Of a stretch of 38,604 nucleotides of DNA, positions 15,476 through 22,916 are shown piece by piece. Both the position numbers and the translations under genes were made by a program. The DNA is taken from assembly GCA_964622075.1 (NCBI GenBank), contig CAZUMR010000006.1, positions 1 to 38,604 of the forward strand. Reading direction: 5' to 3'. The notes under the pieces are model-generated. The model was not told where the DNA came from, ran no database searches, and saw nothing but the letters and a program-made list of their open reading frames with translations. Source of the stretch: WAPX01 sp964622075 (lineage in GTDB: Archaea; Halobacteriota; Archaeoglobi; Archaeoglobales; Archaeoglobaceae). Within the stretch, counting starts at the first letter, position 1, and each line of letters begins with the position of its first letter.

Positions 15476-16660
15476 CTACAGGAAAAGAGATTTCAGATCC
15501 CAGAATATCCTCGGATTTCTTTTAATGAGTTCTTTCATTATGCTCGTAACGCTCATTTCAGCAATATTACAGCCTTCAAGACTTTTTGCAAGCCTGTTTA
15601 TTGTTTCGTCCTTCATTTTTAGGATTTTCTTCTGGAGGATCTTGTTTCTTTCAAGAGTTTTTCCAAAATCGTCCTTCCACAGTCTGTCGTATCTGCTCAA
15701 AAATTTCTCAGAAAAGTCGTTTTTTCTCACAGCCTCAGCAACAACCTTCCCGGCGATTTTACCGCCTTTCATTGCGTTTATTATGCCACCACCGGTTATC
15801 GGGTCTGCATGCCTTGCAGCATCTCCTACAAGCAGACATCTCTCTGCAGAGGCCTTTTCCAGAGGGCTGACAGGTACACCACCGGCAACAACTTCAACAA
15901 CTTTTCTGAAGTCAACACCTTCACTTTCAAGAAATCTGTCGAGATACACTCTGGCATGCTCCTTTGCCATGGATGGCATAACACCTATTCCAAAGTTGGC
16001 AGACCCGTTTCCCTTCGGGAACAGCCATATGTATCCTCCGGGACTTCTCTCATGCCCGAGCCAGAAGTGACAGTAATCCATGTCATACCTGTCCTCAAGT
16101 CCAGCTATGAGGTACTGAACGCAGCTTTCTATTTCATTTAACTTCAGGGTTGTATCTATTCCCATCCACTTTCCGACTCTGCTTTCAACACCGTCTGCAC
16201 CCACAATCACTTTAGCTTCGACCTCGAACTCCTCTCCAAGCCTTCTGAGCTTCACCCTCACACAGTCCTTTTCTCTAACAGCACCAACTGCAGCTGTCTT
16301 TACCATTACCTCAGCCCCGGCTTTAGCAGCCTCCCTCGCAAGCCACCTGTCGAATATTTTCCTTTCAAGTATGTATCCAACTTCATTTCCAGCCTGCTCG
16401 GCTGAGAGGGTGATTACGGTATTGTCAGGAGAGTAAATTTTAGCTCCAGCTACTTCAGCAGCCACCCACTTTTCCTTAATTTCCACGAGTGAGGATAGCT
16501 CCTCCTTACTCACACCTTCCGCACACCTGACTGGAGCTCCAATTTCCTGTCTTTTCTCGACCATCAGAACATCCAATCCTTCTTCAGCCGCTGTTTTCGC
16601 TGCCATACTCCCTCCCGGCCCGGCTCCAATAACCACGACATCGTAACTCACTGTCATCAC
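15476..16660 (-). CDS. Geranylgeranyl reductase family (digeranylgeranylglycerophospholipid reductase)
   Basis: FAD-dependent reductase that saturates the isoprenoid chains of archaeal lipids. 394 residues show the N-terminal dinucleotide motif VVVIGAGPGGSMAAKTAAEEG, the RCAEGVS segment typical of the family, the VGADGVESRVG strand and the C-terminal FAD motif LLVGDAARHADPITGGGI. Length is normal. The ferredoxin gene 11 nt upstream could supply electrons, a pairing consistent with in-vitro needs of this enzyme class. The prenyl transfer enzymes that act before it lie at 19.8-21.4 kb. Confidence 0.9.
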   Translation of the reverse strand: MMTVSYDVVVIGAGPGGSMAAKTAAEEGLDVLMVEKRQEIGAPVRCAEGVSKEELSSLVEIKEKWVAAEVAGAKIYSPDNTVITLSAEQAGNEVGYILERKIFDRWLAREAAKAGAEVMVKTAAVGAVREKDCVRVKLRRLGEEFEVEAKVIVGADGVESRVGKWMGIDTTLKLNEIESCVQYLIAGLEDRYDMDYCHFWLGHERSPGGYIWLFPKGNGSANFGIGVMPSMAKEHARVYLDRFLESEGVDFRKVVEVVAGGVPVSPLEKASAERCLLVGDAARHADPITGGGIINAMKGGKIAGKVVAEAVRKNDFSEKFLSRYDRLWKDDFGKTLERNKILQKKILKMKDETINRLAKSLEGCNIAEMSVTSIMKELIKRNPRIFWDLKSLFL

Positions 16661-16671
16661 CCCTTACAGCT

Positions 16672-16920
16672 CTACCCCTCAACAACTCTCAGAGCGTTCA
16701 TTGGACAGACTTTCACGCAAAGCATGCAGCAGTTGCACTTCTCATAATCTATAACGAGAAAAGTTTCAACAAGCTCGTTAGCGTTGTTTTTACAGACCGA
16801 GACGCAAGCCCCACAGTAAGCGCATTTAAACCTGTCAACAACGACCTTCTTACCGTCAGACGGCATGTAAAAGAGTATTTTCGCGAACTTTAATTGTTTT
16901 TCTCTTTTGGGAATTTCCAA
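16672..16920 (-). CDS. 2[4Fe-4S] ferredoxin between hydrogenase-like and reductase genes
   Basis: Two cluster motifs are present: CAYCGACVSVCK (first) and CNCCMLCVKVCP (second); the first lacks the usual trailing proline. The maximal frame gives 82 residues from a TTG at 16920, but an A/T box at about 16926-16938 would start transcription near 16907, which favours the internal ATG at 16866 (64 residues, MPSDGKKVVVDRFK). It is 11 nt from the geranylgeranyl reductase gene and 43 nt from the hydrogenase-like gene, so it could serve either. Confidence 0.85.
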   Translation of the reverse strand: MEIPKREKQLKFAKILFYMPSDGKKVVVDRFKCAYCGACVSVCKNNANELVETFLVIDYEKCNCCMLCVKVCPMNALRVVEG

Positions 16921-16963
16921 AATTTAAATTATTTATAAAAAAATTCTAAAATTAATTTAGCAA

Positions 16964-18853
16964 TCAGGACTTAAGATAAACGGATCTATCAATGTACTTC
17001 GTATGCAGGAGTTTATGCGATTTCTCACTTATTGGATGCTCGAAAAAGTCGCTATACATTTGAATAATCTCTGGATTTTCATGCGATTTCCTTATTGGCA
17101 GGTTTCTATCATGTACGTTTAGAGCTTCAACCCTCGCTTTTATCCTCTCAACGTTTGTCGGCTCTGGTTGGCCACCTCCACCTATACATCCTCCCGGACA
17201 GGCCATAAACTCTATAAAGTGGTAACCAGCCATTTCTCCACCATTAAGTATCGACTCGCACACTTTTCTTGCATTTCCAAGTCCATGAGCCACCGCAACC
17301 TTTATCTCTTTGCCGTTTAGCTTTACTGTTGCGGACTTTATTCCTTCAAGAGTTTCGAGCTCTTCCCATTCAAGCTTTTCAAGTTTCTTCCCAGTTATTA
17401 GCTCATAAGCCGTTCTCAACGCTGCCTCCATAACTCCTCCAGTCCTTCCAAATATTGCGGCAGCTCCAGTGTATTTACCCAGCAATGGATCCGGTTCCTC
17501 GTCAGGCATTTCGGCTATATTTATACCAGCCATTTTTAGGAGTTTGGCAAATTCTCTGGTAGTTATAACGACATCAACGTCAGGAAACGGAGGTGTGTCT
17601 TCAGGAATGTATCCATTCTCCTTCAACCACTTCCACGCCGAACACATTTCTTCCCTCGCCCTTTCGAACTTCTTTGCCGTACATGGCATTATCGACACTA
17701 CAAACACTTTCCTTGGATCTATTCCAAGTTTCATAGCAGCGTAAGTTTTGGCAGTGGGTCCGAACATTTGTTGAGGGGACTTTGCAGAAGATATGTGGGG
17801 TATCAGGGAAGGGAAGAAAGTTTCGCAGAATTTTACCCATCCTGGACTGCAAGAAGTAAACTGAGGTAAAGCGTCAGAGACCTCTTCAAGCATCTCGTCT
17901 TTTATTTCAATGCCTTTGACATCCTCCTTACTTATTATCCCTGCCTTCACAAAACGGCAGATTAGCTCTGTTCCCTCTTCCATTATAGTCTCATCTGCGG
18001 CAAAGTTAGTATCCCAGACCCTGTCAAATCCAAGTCGCCTCAAAGCTGCGTATATTTTTCCAACAACTATTTCTCCCGGCTTAAGCCCAAATTCTTCACC
18101 TATACTAACTCTAATGGACGGTGCAAACTGTACAACTTTAAACTTCTCCTTATCCTTAAGAGCTTTCCAGACTTCCATTGTGTGATCCACTTCTCTTATC
18201 GCACTGTAAGGTCTTGAATACGGACAGATGCTGCAGCCATTGTACTCCTTGAAAAGCTTGATTTTCTCGTTTTCAATTCCCATTGGGCAGGCGTGTATGC
18301 ACTGTCCGCACCTTGTACACCTCGCCTCATCAACAAGGACTACACCTTTCTCCTCATCCATAGCTATCGCTTCTACCGTTTGCACAGCCTTGCACGTTTC
18401 AACACAGTTACCGCACCTTATACAGAGCTCAGGATCATACATTATTGCCTCGGAGCTCCACCCCTCAAATTTCCACTTGGCTCTTTCCTCCAGTGAAACT
18501 ATTCCAGCGTTTTCTGCCTCTACTGCCGTAAATTCCTGAAGCATTCTGATGATTTGACATTCTTCCCTCTTTTCAAGTCTTCTCAATCTTTCTTCAAGCT
18601 TTTCTTTAATTTTCTCTGATTTTCTGTTTATTACTGTACCCTCTTTCACCTTCATCTGTTTCAGTTTCCTTGGTGTTGCAATAGCCCCATCAACTTCGAC
18701 GATATTTATTAGCGGACAGTCTTTGTTGTGAATGAATTCAATCTGCGGTACTTCAAAAGGTCTCCAAAAGCCACCCTCTCTCATTACTACATCGTACAGG
18801 GTCTCTCCCTCTTCTGCATCCACATCTCTGCCATCGACGATTACACGCACCAT
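16964..18853 (-). CDS. [FeFe]-hydrogenase-type protein with H-cluster motifs
   Basis: 629 residues resembling Clostridium CpI from the ferredoxin domain to the C-terminus (RKSHENPEIIQMY, HKLLHTKY). A 2[4Fe-4S] domain (Cys 144, 147, 150, 154; 179, 182, 185, 189) precedes the H-domain. H-cluster motifs: L1 TSCSPGW (333-339), L2 MPCTAKKFE (389-397), L3 FMACPGGCIGGGGQP (549-563). L1 has Ser where most enzymes have the second Cys, a cubane ligand. Acidic and Ser residues of the proton path (TIMEEGTEL, ISSAKSPQQ) are kept. The N-terminal 2Fe-2S and His/Cys cluster regions retain only single cysteines (46, 99). An extra CSIC (207-210) lies between ferredoxin and H-domain. ATG 18853 is chosen: GGTGATAGG precedes it. 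Likely catalyses hydrogen turnover with ferredoxin, or acts as a sensor; no diaphorase subunit or maturase is nearby. Confidence 0.88.
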   Translation of the reverse strand: MVRVIVDGRDVDAEEGETLYDVVMREGGFWRPFEVPQIEFIHNKDCPLINIVEVDGAIATPRKLKQMKVKEGTVINRKSEKIKEKLEERLRRLEKREECQIIRMLQEFTAVEAENAGIVSLEERAKWKFEGWSSEAIMYDPELCIRCGNCVETCKAVQTVEAIAMDEEKGVVLVDEARCTRCGQCIHACPMGIENEKIKLFKEYNGCSICPYSRPYSAIREVDHTMEVWKALKDKEKFKVVQFAPSIRVSIGEEFGLKPGEIVVGKIYAALRRLGFDRVWDTNFAADETIMEEGTELICRFVKAGIISKEDVKGIEIKDEMLEEVSDALPQFTSCSPGWVKFCETFFPSLIPHISSAKSPQQMFGPTAKTYAAMKLGIDPRKVFVVSIMPCTAKKFERAREEMCSAWKWLKENGYIPEDTPPFPDVDVVITTREFAKLLKMAGINIAEMPDEEPDPLLGKYTGAAAIFGRTGGVMEAALRTAYELITGKKLEKLEWEELETLEGIKSATVKLNGKEIKVAVAHGLGNARKVCESILNGGEMAGYHFIEFMACPGGCIGGGGQPEPTNVERIKARVEALNVHDRNLPIRKSHENPEIIQMYSDFFEHPISEKSHKLLHTKYIDRSVYLKS

Positions 18854-18887
18854 CCTATCACCAGCACAATTTTTACTACTTTTACTC

Positions 18888-18900
18888 GAATAAGTATTTA
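18888..18900 (-). promoter_or_regulatory. TATA-like box of the hydrogenase-like gene
   Basis: Minus-strand CTAAATACTTATT sits about 40 nt before ATG 18853, giving a short leader with the GGTGAT ribosome binding site. It lies inside the N-terminal extension that would result from the farther start at 18910, arguing against that start. Confidence 0.5.
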
Positions 18901-19067
18901 GAATTGACAATCTTCGGTATTTTAGTCTTATGCCATATTAAACTTTTTCAGAAAAATAACACTCAAGCCAGCAATCCAGACTAAGGTAAGTTTAATATAC
19001 TGCAGTCAATCATGTGCGTTACCCAATTACCGAATAAATGGATGCTCGTGAACAGCAGAACAGTCAG

Positions 19068-19077
19068 AAATATATAA
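19068..19077 (+). promoter_or_regulatory. TATA box near pdaD
   Basis: AAATATATAA is centred about 26 nt before the pdaD ATG, which would give a leaderless message; yet GGAGGT is present at 19086-19091. A second box, TTTAATATA at about 18991-18999, would give a leader of about 75 nt. Both may be used. Confidence 0.45.
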
Positions 19078-19098
19078 CGGCTGAAGGAGGTCAGGACG

Positions 19099-19644
19099 AT
19101 GGAGGAAACAGGAATTCAGGAATGCTACAAAGCCTCATCCGGAATTGCCCAGCTCAGGCTTGTTCCGAAGAAGGTGTTCTTCACCTGCGGTAGCGGTAGC
19201 CATGAAGACGAGCTCGTAAGCTTTGAACTTGCCCTGAGAGATGCAGGAATAGAAAGATTCAACCTCGTCCCTGTGAGCAGTATCTACCCGCCGGGATGTG
19301 AGGTAATAGGAAGGGAGGACGGACTGAAAGAGCTGTTTCCCGGGCAGATCGTATTCTGCGTAATGGCAAGGCACTCAAGCAACAAAGCCGGTGAAAGGAT
19401 ATTTGCAAGTATTGGAGCCGCAATTCCGTCAGATAATGCGGTTCACGGATACCTGACTGAATATCACGGCACGATTGATGAGTGCAAGAAAGATCCGGGA
19501 GAGCACGCTGAGGAGATGGCAGCATATATGCTCAAAACAGCTTTTGGAATAGAGCCCGCCACCACAAAAAGCGTTACATCCGTTGCAGAGGTTGAAGATG
19601 GCAAGTATACAACAGTTGTTGCAGCAGCTGTTTTTGTTCTATAG
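19099..19644 (+). CDS. pdaD: Pyruvoyl-dependent arginine decarboxylase
   Basis: Makes agmatine, the precursor of polyamines and of the agmatidine base of archaeal tRNA-Ile. The proenzyme cleaves itself at a Ser-Ser bond to form the pyruvoyl group: VSS at residues 59-61 in NLVPVSSIYPPGCE. Other family blocks are FFTCGSGSHEDELVSFELAL, VMARHSSNKAGERIFASIGAAIP and YLTEYHG. 181 residues, slightly longer than the Methanocaldococcus enzyme. GGAGGT lies 7 bases before ATG. A T-rich run after the stop (19645-19680) probably ends transcription. Confidence 0.95.
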   Translation: MEETGIQECYKASSGIAQLRLVPKKVFFTCGSGSHEDELVSFELALRDAGIERFNLVPVSSIYPPGCEVIGREDGLKELFPGQIVFCVMARHSSNKAGERIFASIGAAIPSDNAVHGYLTEYHGTIDECKKDPGEHAEEMAAYMLKTAFGIEPATTKSVTSVAEVEDGKYTTVVAAAVFVL

Positions 19645-19680
19645 TTTTTTGTTCTGTAATTTTGTTTCTGTAATTACTTA
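19645..19680 (+). terminator. T-rich termination region after pdaD
   Basis: Immediately after the stop, runs of T alternate with TTCTGTAATT repeated twice. Poly-T runs are the usual archaeal termination signal. Confidence 0.45.
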
Positions 19681-19816
19681 ACTATATACCAGTTAGCTCT
19701 TTAGCAAGACCATATTTAGCCAGTCATGTTCTGCATGTCCTTTTCAGTCTCCAGACAGTCCCCAGAACCTCCAGAACCGAAACCCTTTTGAAGTGAAGCG
19801 AGGAAAGTTCGCCAGC

Positions 19817-20542
19817 ATGTCCGATTTAAAGAGTAAAGAGACGAAAAAAGGTCTTTCAGAGCTCAAAAAGTGGAGACACATAACCAAGCTCGATCCGGAC
19901 AGACCGAATCCAGAAGAGCTGATCAGGGCTGTTGCGGAAAGTGGAACAGATGCTGTAATGATATCCGGGACTCAGAATGTAACTCTTGAAAAAGCAAGGG
20001 AACTCTTCAAACTTGTCAAAGACTACGGCCTTCCAACGATACTCGAGCCTTCCTCACCAGAAGCAGTGTTTTTTGATGCAGACTACCTTTTCGTTCCCTC
20101 AGTCCTTAATGCTAGGGATGGAGAATGGATAACGGGAAAGCATGCGAAATGGATAGAGCTCAATTTCGACAACGAGGATTTTCTCTCCGTGCTTGATGAA
20201 GTCGTTTTCGAAGGCTACATCGTTCTGAATCCGGAATCTGCAGTTGCAAGAGTTACAAAATCGATCTGCGATTTATCTCCAAAAGAAGTAGCCTCATACG
20301 CTATTGCCGGGGAGAGGATATTTGGAATGGACACCATATACATCGAGTACAGCGGGACTTTTGGTGATCCAGAGGTCGTAAAGGCTGTTAAGGAGAGAAT
20401 TAACGTTCCTTTAATTTACGGTGGAGGCATAAACAGCAGGGAGAAGGCCGAAACCATGCTGAAGTACGCAGATGTCATAGTCGTTGGAAACGTGATATAC
20501 GAGGAAGGAGTGGAGAAGTTCCTTGAGACAGTCGTGAGGTAA
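19817..20542 (+). CDS. Geranylgeranylglyceryl phosphate synthase
   Basis: Forms the first ether bond of archaeal lipids from glycerol-1-phosphate and GGPP. The TIM-barrel sequence KKWRHITKLDPDRPNPEELI, SGTDAVMISGTQNVT, EPSSPEAVFFDADYLFVPSVLN, YIEYSGTFGDPE and YGGGINSREKAETML follows the A. fulgidus enzyme closely. ATG 19817 is preferred; an in-frame GTG at 19793 would add eight residues. Even so there are about 20 residues before the KWRHITK start of the family, an unusual lysine-rich extension. The next lipid gene follows 33 nt later. Confidence 0.93.
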   Translation: MSDLKSKETKKGLSELKKWRHITKLDPDRPNPEELIRAVAESGTDAVMISGTQNVTLEKARELFKLVKDYGLPTILEPSSPEAVFFDADYLFVPSVLNARDGEWITGKHAKWIELNFDNEDFLSVLDEVVFEGYIVLNPESAVARVTKSICDLSPKEVASYAIAGERIFGMDTIYIEYSGTFGDPEVVKAVKERINVPLIYGGGINSREKAETMLKYADVIVVGNVIYEEGVEKFLETVVR

Positions 20543-20575
20543 TCGATATCAATACACATCAATCACGATACAGAG

Positions 20576-21445
20576 ATGAGGACTGTCAAAGCCGTCTGGG
20601 AATTGCTCAGACTTGAACACGGATTGATGTACGCAATGGGAGTTCTATCAGGAATCGTCGTTAGCTCAGGGTTAAATTTTTCATGGGAAAAGGCTCTTTT
20701 AGGAATGCTTTCCGCCATATTCCTTCAGGCCTCAGGTTTTGCCCTTAACGATTATCTGGACTATGAGGTTGATGTTGCAAACGAGAGATTCGACAGGCCT
20801 CTGGTGAGGGGGGAACTATCAAGGAGGGTTGCCCTGATTCTGACGTTTTTGCTTGCACCGTTTGGACTTGTTTCTGCGTATCTGATCAGCCTCAAAGCGT
20901 TTCTGTTTGCGTTTTCTGTCTCAGTCCTTGGATACCTTTACGATCTAAAGCTCAAGGAGACAGGCATTGCTGGAAACATTTACATAGCGTTTTCCATGGC
21001 AGTTCCATTTCTCTTTGGAAGTATAGTGGCAAAAGGAGAAATCTGTGGAGCAGTTATAATCCTGTCAGGCATAGCCTTCCTATCCGGTGTCGGAAGGGAA
21101 ATAATGAAGGGTATAGAAGACGTTAAAGGTGATGCGATAAGGGGTGTTAAAACAGTAGCAAGAGTTTTCGGAATAAAAACTGCCGCTACAGCTGCTGCTA
21201 TTCTCTATATAATTTCTGTCCTTATGAGCGTTTTACCTCCCGTCCTATTCAAGAGATTTGCCAATCCCGGATATGCTCCAGTGGTGATAACAGATATAAT
21301 CCTATTGCAATGTTCACTCGAACTGTTAAGGATTGCCAGAGGAGATGGTGAAAACGCAATAAAAGCCATAAGAAAGCTTAGAAAGAAGACATTAGTGGCT
21401 CTCTCATTCGGGTTGCTTGGTTTCGTTCTTGCTGCTGTCTTTTAA
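20576..21445 (+). CDS. Digeranylgeranylglyceryl phosphate synthase (UbiA family)
   Basis: Adds the second geranylgeranyl chain to the glycerol backbone. A 289-residue membrane protein with eight to nine helices and both Asp-rich UbiA motifs: NDYLDYEVDVANERFDRPLVRGE (about 59-81) and YLYDLKLKETGIAGN plus GREIMKGIEDVKGD (about 177-190). It directly follows the GGGP synthase gene, so the two committed steps of archaeal lipid synthesis form one unit. Confidence 0.92.
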   Translation: MRTVKAVWELLRLEHGLMYAMGVLSGIVVSSGLNFSWEKALLGMLSAIFLQASGFALNDYLDYEVDVANERFDRPLVRGELSRRVALILTFLLAPFGLVSAYLISLKAFLFAFSVSVLGYLYDLKLKETGIAGNIYIAFSMAVPFLFGSIVAKGEICGAVIILSGIAFLSGVGREIMKGIEDVKGDAIRGVKTVARVFGIKTAATAAAILYIISVLMSVLPPVLFKRFANPGYAPVVITDIILLQCSLELLRIARGDGENAIKAIRKLRKKTLVALSFGLLGFVLAAVF

Positions 21446-21508
21446 TGCAGGAACTTTTTAGGACATAAAGAAAATGCTGGACAAAAAAGACAGAAAAGAC
21501 AGAAAAGG

Positions 21509-21919
21509 TCAAAGAGCCTTTAAAATCTGAAGAATTACTCTCCTCCTCCTTTTCCTCGTATCGAAGTTCACGACGACTATCTGCTGCCATGTGCCAAGGA
21601 TCAGCTCTCCATTTTTGAAGGGTACAACTATGCTCGGCCCGACTATAGATGCCTTGACGTGACTTGAGCCGTTGTCATCTCCCCACGTCTTGTGATGCTC
21701 GTAATCCTCACCGTATGGTGCTATCCTGTCCATAATCCTTGGAAAGTCCTTTTTTAGACCCGGCTCATATTCAATTGTTGTTATTGCCCCTGTGGAGCCA
21801 ACGTTAAAAACAAGAACTGCTCCTTCATCAACCCCGCTCTCCCTGACGAATTTTCTGACTTCAGGCGTTATATCTGCCATCCCGTTAACATCAAGCTCGA
21901 CGGAAATTTCCCTTATCAT
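21509..21919 (-). CDS. YjbQ/UPF0047 family protein
   Basis: Small single-domain protein of the YjbQ family, some members of which have thiamin-phosphate synthase side activity; the true role is unknown. The diagnostic block HHKTWGDDNGSSHVKASIVGPSIVVPFKNGELILGTWQQI (about 74-113) is intact. ATG 21919 gives 136 residues, the family length. A TTG at 21958, overlapping the upstream stop and preceded by GGGGAG, would add a hydrophobic 13-residue extension. Confidence 0.82.
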   Translation of the reverse strand: MIREISVELDVNGMADITPEVRKFVRESGVDEGAVLVFNVGSTGAITTIEYEPGLKKDFPRIMDRIAPYGEDYEHHKTWGDDNGSSHVKASIVGPSIVVPFKNGELILGTWQQIVVVNFDTRKRRRRVILQILKAL

Positions 21920-21951
21920 GCCCAGCAGTAATGACACGCTAAATAAAATAG

Positions 21952-22446
21952 TTAGCAATTCTCCCCTTTTTCTAACAGAGCTTTTAGTGTATTCAGAGCT
22001 TTCTCAACCGCTTCCTCGGCTGTTTCAGCGATTGTAACTCCCTTAAGAACTACGGGAGGTTTAACGGCAACAACTTTCTTCCCCTCTTTCAGAGCTATGG
22101 CCATTTCAGAAATTGTGCCGTAACTTCCTCCAACAGCAATTACAACATCTCCCGACTGTGCAATTATAACGTTTCTCGCGTGACCGAGGTTCGTTTTTAA
22201 CCTGACAGTCAAATATGGATTTCCTTCAGATCTGTCAGGCAGGACTCCCACAACAATCCCGCCTTTTCTGCTTGCTCCTCTTGAAACAGCTTCCATAACC
22301 CCTCCTCTACCACCGTTCACAATTATGCAGCCTTTCTCTGCAAGGAGTTCACCTATCCTCTCTGCTATTTTCTCAAGCTCCTCTCCACAGCTACCAGCCC
22401 CAATAACACTTACCTGAACTGGTTTGCCAGCGTTCACCTTACCCAC
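21952..22446 (-). CDS. LOG-like protein (TIGR00725-type, lysine decarboxylase-like fold)
   Basis: 164 residues with a Rossmann-like fold. Motifs: VSVIGAGSCGEE at the N-terminus, VNGGRGGVMEAVSRGA (about 43-58, the PGGxGTxxE-type first half) and AVGGSYGTISEMAIAL (about 104-119). This differs from the cytokinin-activating LOG motif and matches the smaller archaeal/bacterial TIGR00725 group of unknown substrate, perhaps a nucleotide. It overlaps the upstream membrane-protein gene by 13 nt. Confidence 0.75.
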   Translation of the reverse strand: MGKVNAGKPVQVSVIGAGSCGEELEKIAERIGELLAEKGCIIVNGGRGGVMEAVSRGASRKGGIVVGVLPDRSEGNPYLTVRLKTNLGHARNVIIAQSGDVVIAVGGSYGTISEMAIALKEGKKVVAVKPPVVLKGVTIAETAEEAVEKALNTLKALLEKGENC

Positions 22447-22844
22447 CTCTTCAAAAACATTTCAGCTTCCCTCAAATCCCTGATGTCGTCAAAGTACAGT
22501 GTCTTCACTGAAAACAGACCGCCTTTTCTCAGTTTCAATTTTATCAGTCTGTTCTCCTCGTCAACTTCAAAACCCTCAACATCACTGATCTTCGTTTTTA
22601 AAGGTCTGTAAACGATTTCGTTCTCGTCCATGCTGTAGTACCTCTCCCTGCCAAGTGCTATTACCGTGTACAGAAAGACGAGCATGATGCTAAACGCAAG
22701 CAGTATTACAACCTTCCCAGGCCTCGTTCCCGTCTCAAGCCTGTAAATTGCACCTATCACGAACAGCAGGATTATGGCAAGAGAATACAGGAAGTACCTC
22801 TTTTTTGCAACCCTGTTGTTAACAGCCCTGAACTTCCAGATCAT
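22434..22844 (-). CDS. Small membrane protein, PH-like C-terminal domain
   Basis: 136 residues not recognised as a named family. Two hydrophobic helices (about 18-36 and 44-64) are joined by a short outside loop; the rest (about 66-136) is soluble, with alternating strands (YYSMDENEIVYRPLKTKISDVEGFEV, LIKLKLRKGGLFSVKTLYF) that suggest a bacterial PH-like domain. A box TTTTTATAGCC at about 22868-22878 places transcription at the ATG. Confidence 0.6.
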   Translation of the reverse strand: MIWKFRAVNNRVAKKRYFLYSLAIILLFVIGAIYRLETGTRPGKVVILLAFSIMLVFLYTVIALGRERYYSMDENEIVYRPLKTKISDVEGFEVDEENRLIKLKLRKGGLFSVKTLYFDDIRDLREAEMFLKRWVR

Positions 22845-22916
22845 GCACAGGATTTACTGAGAGGCTATAAAAATTGCTCTAATGCTGGATCAAACTGTCT
22901 TGTAAAGAAGAAATTA

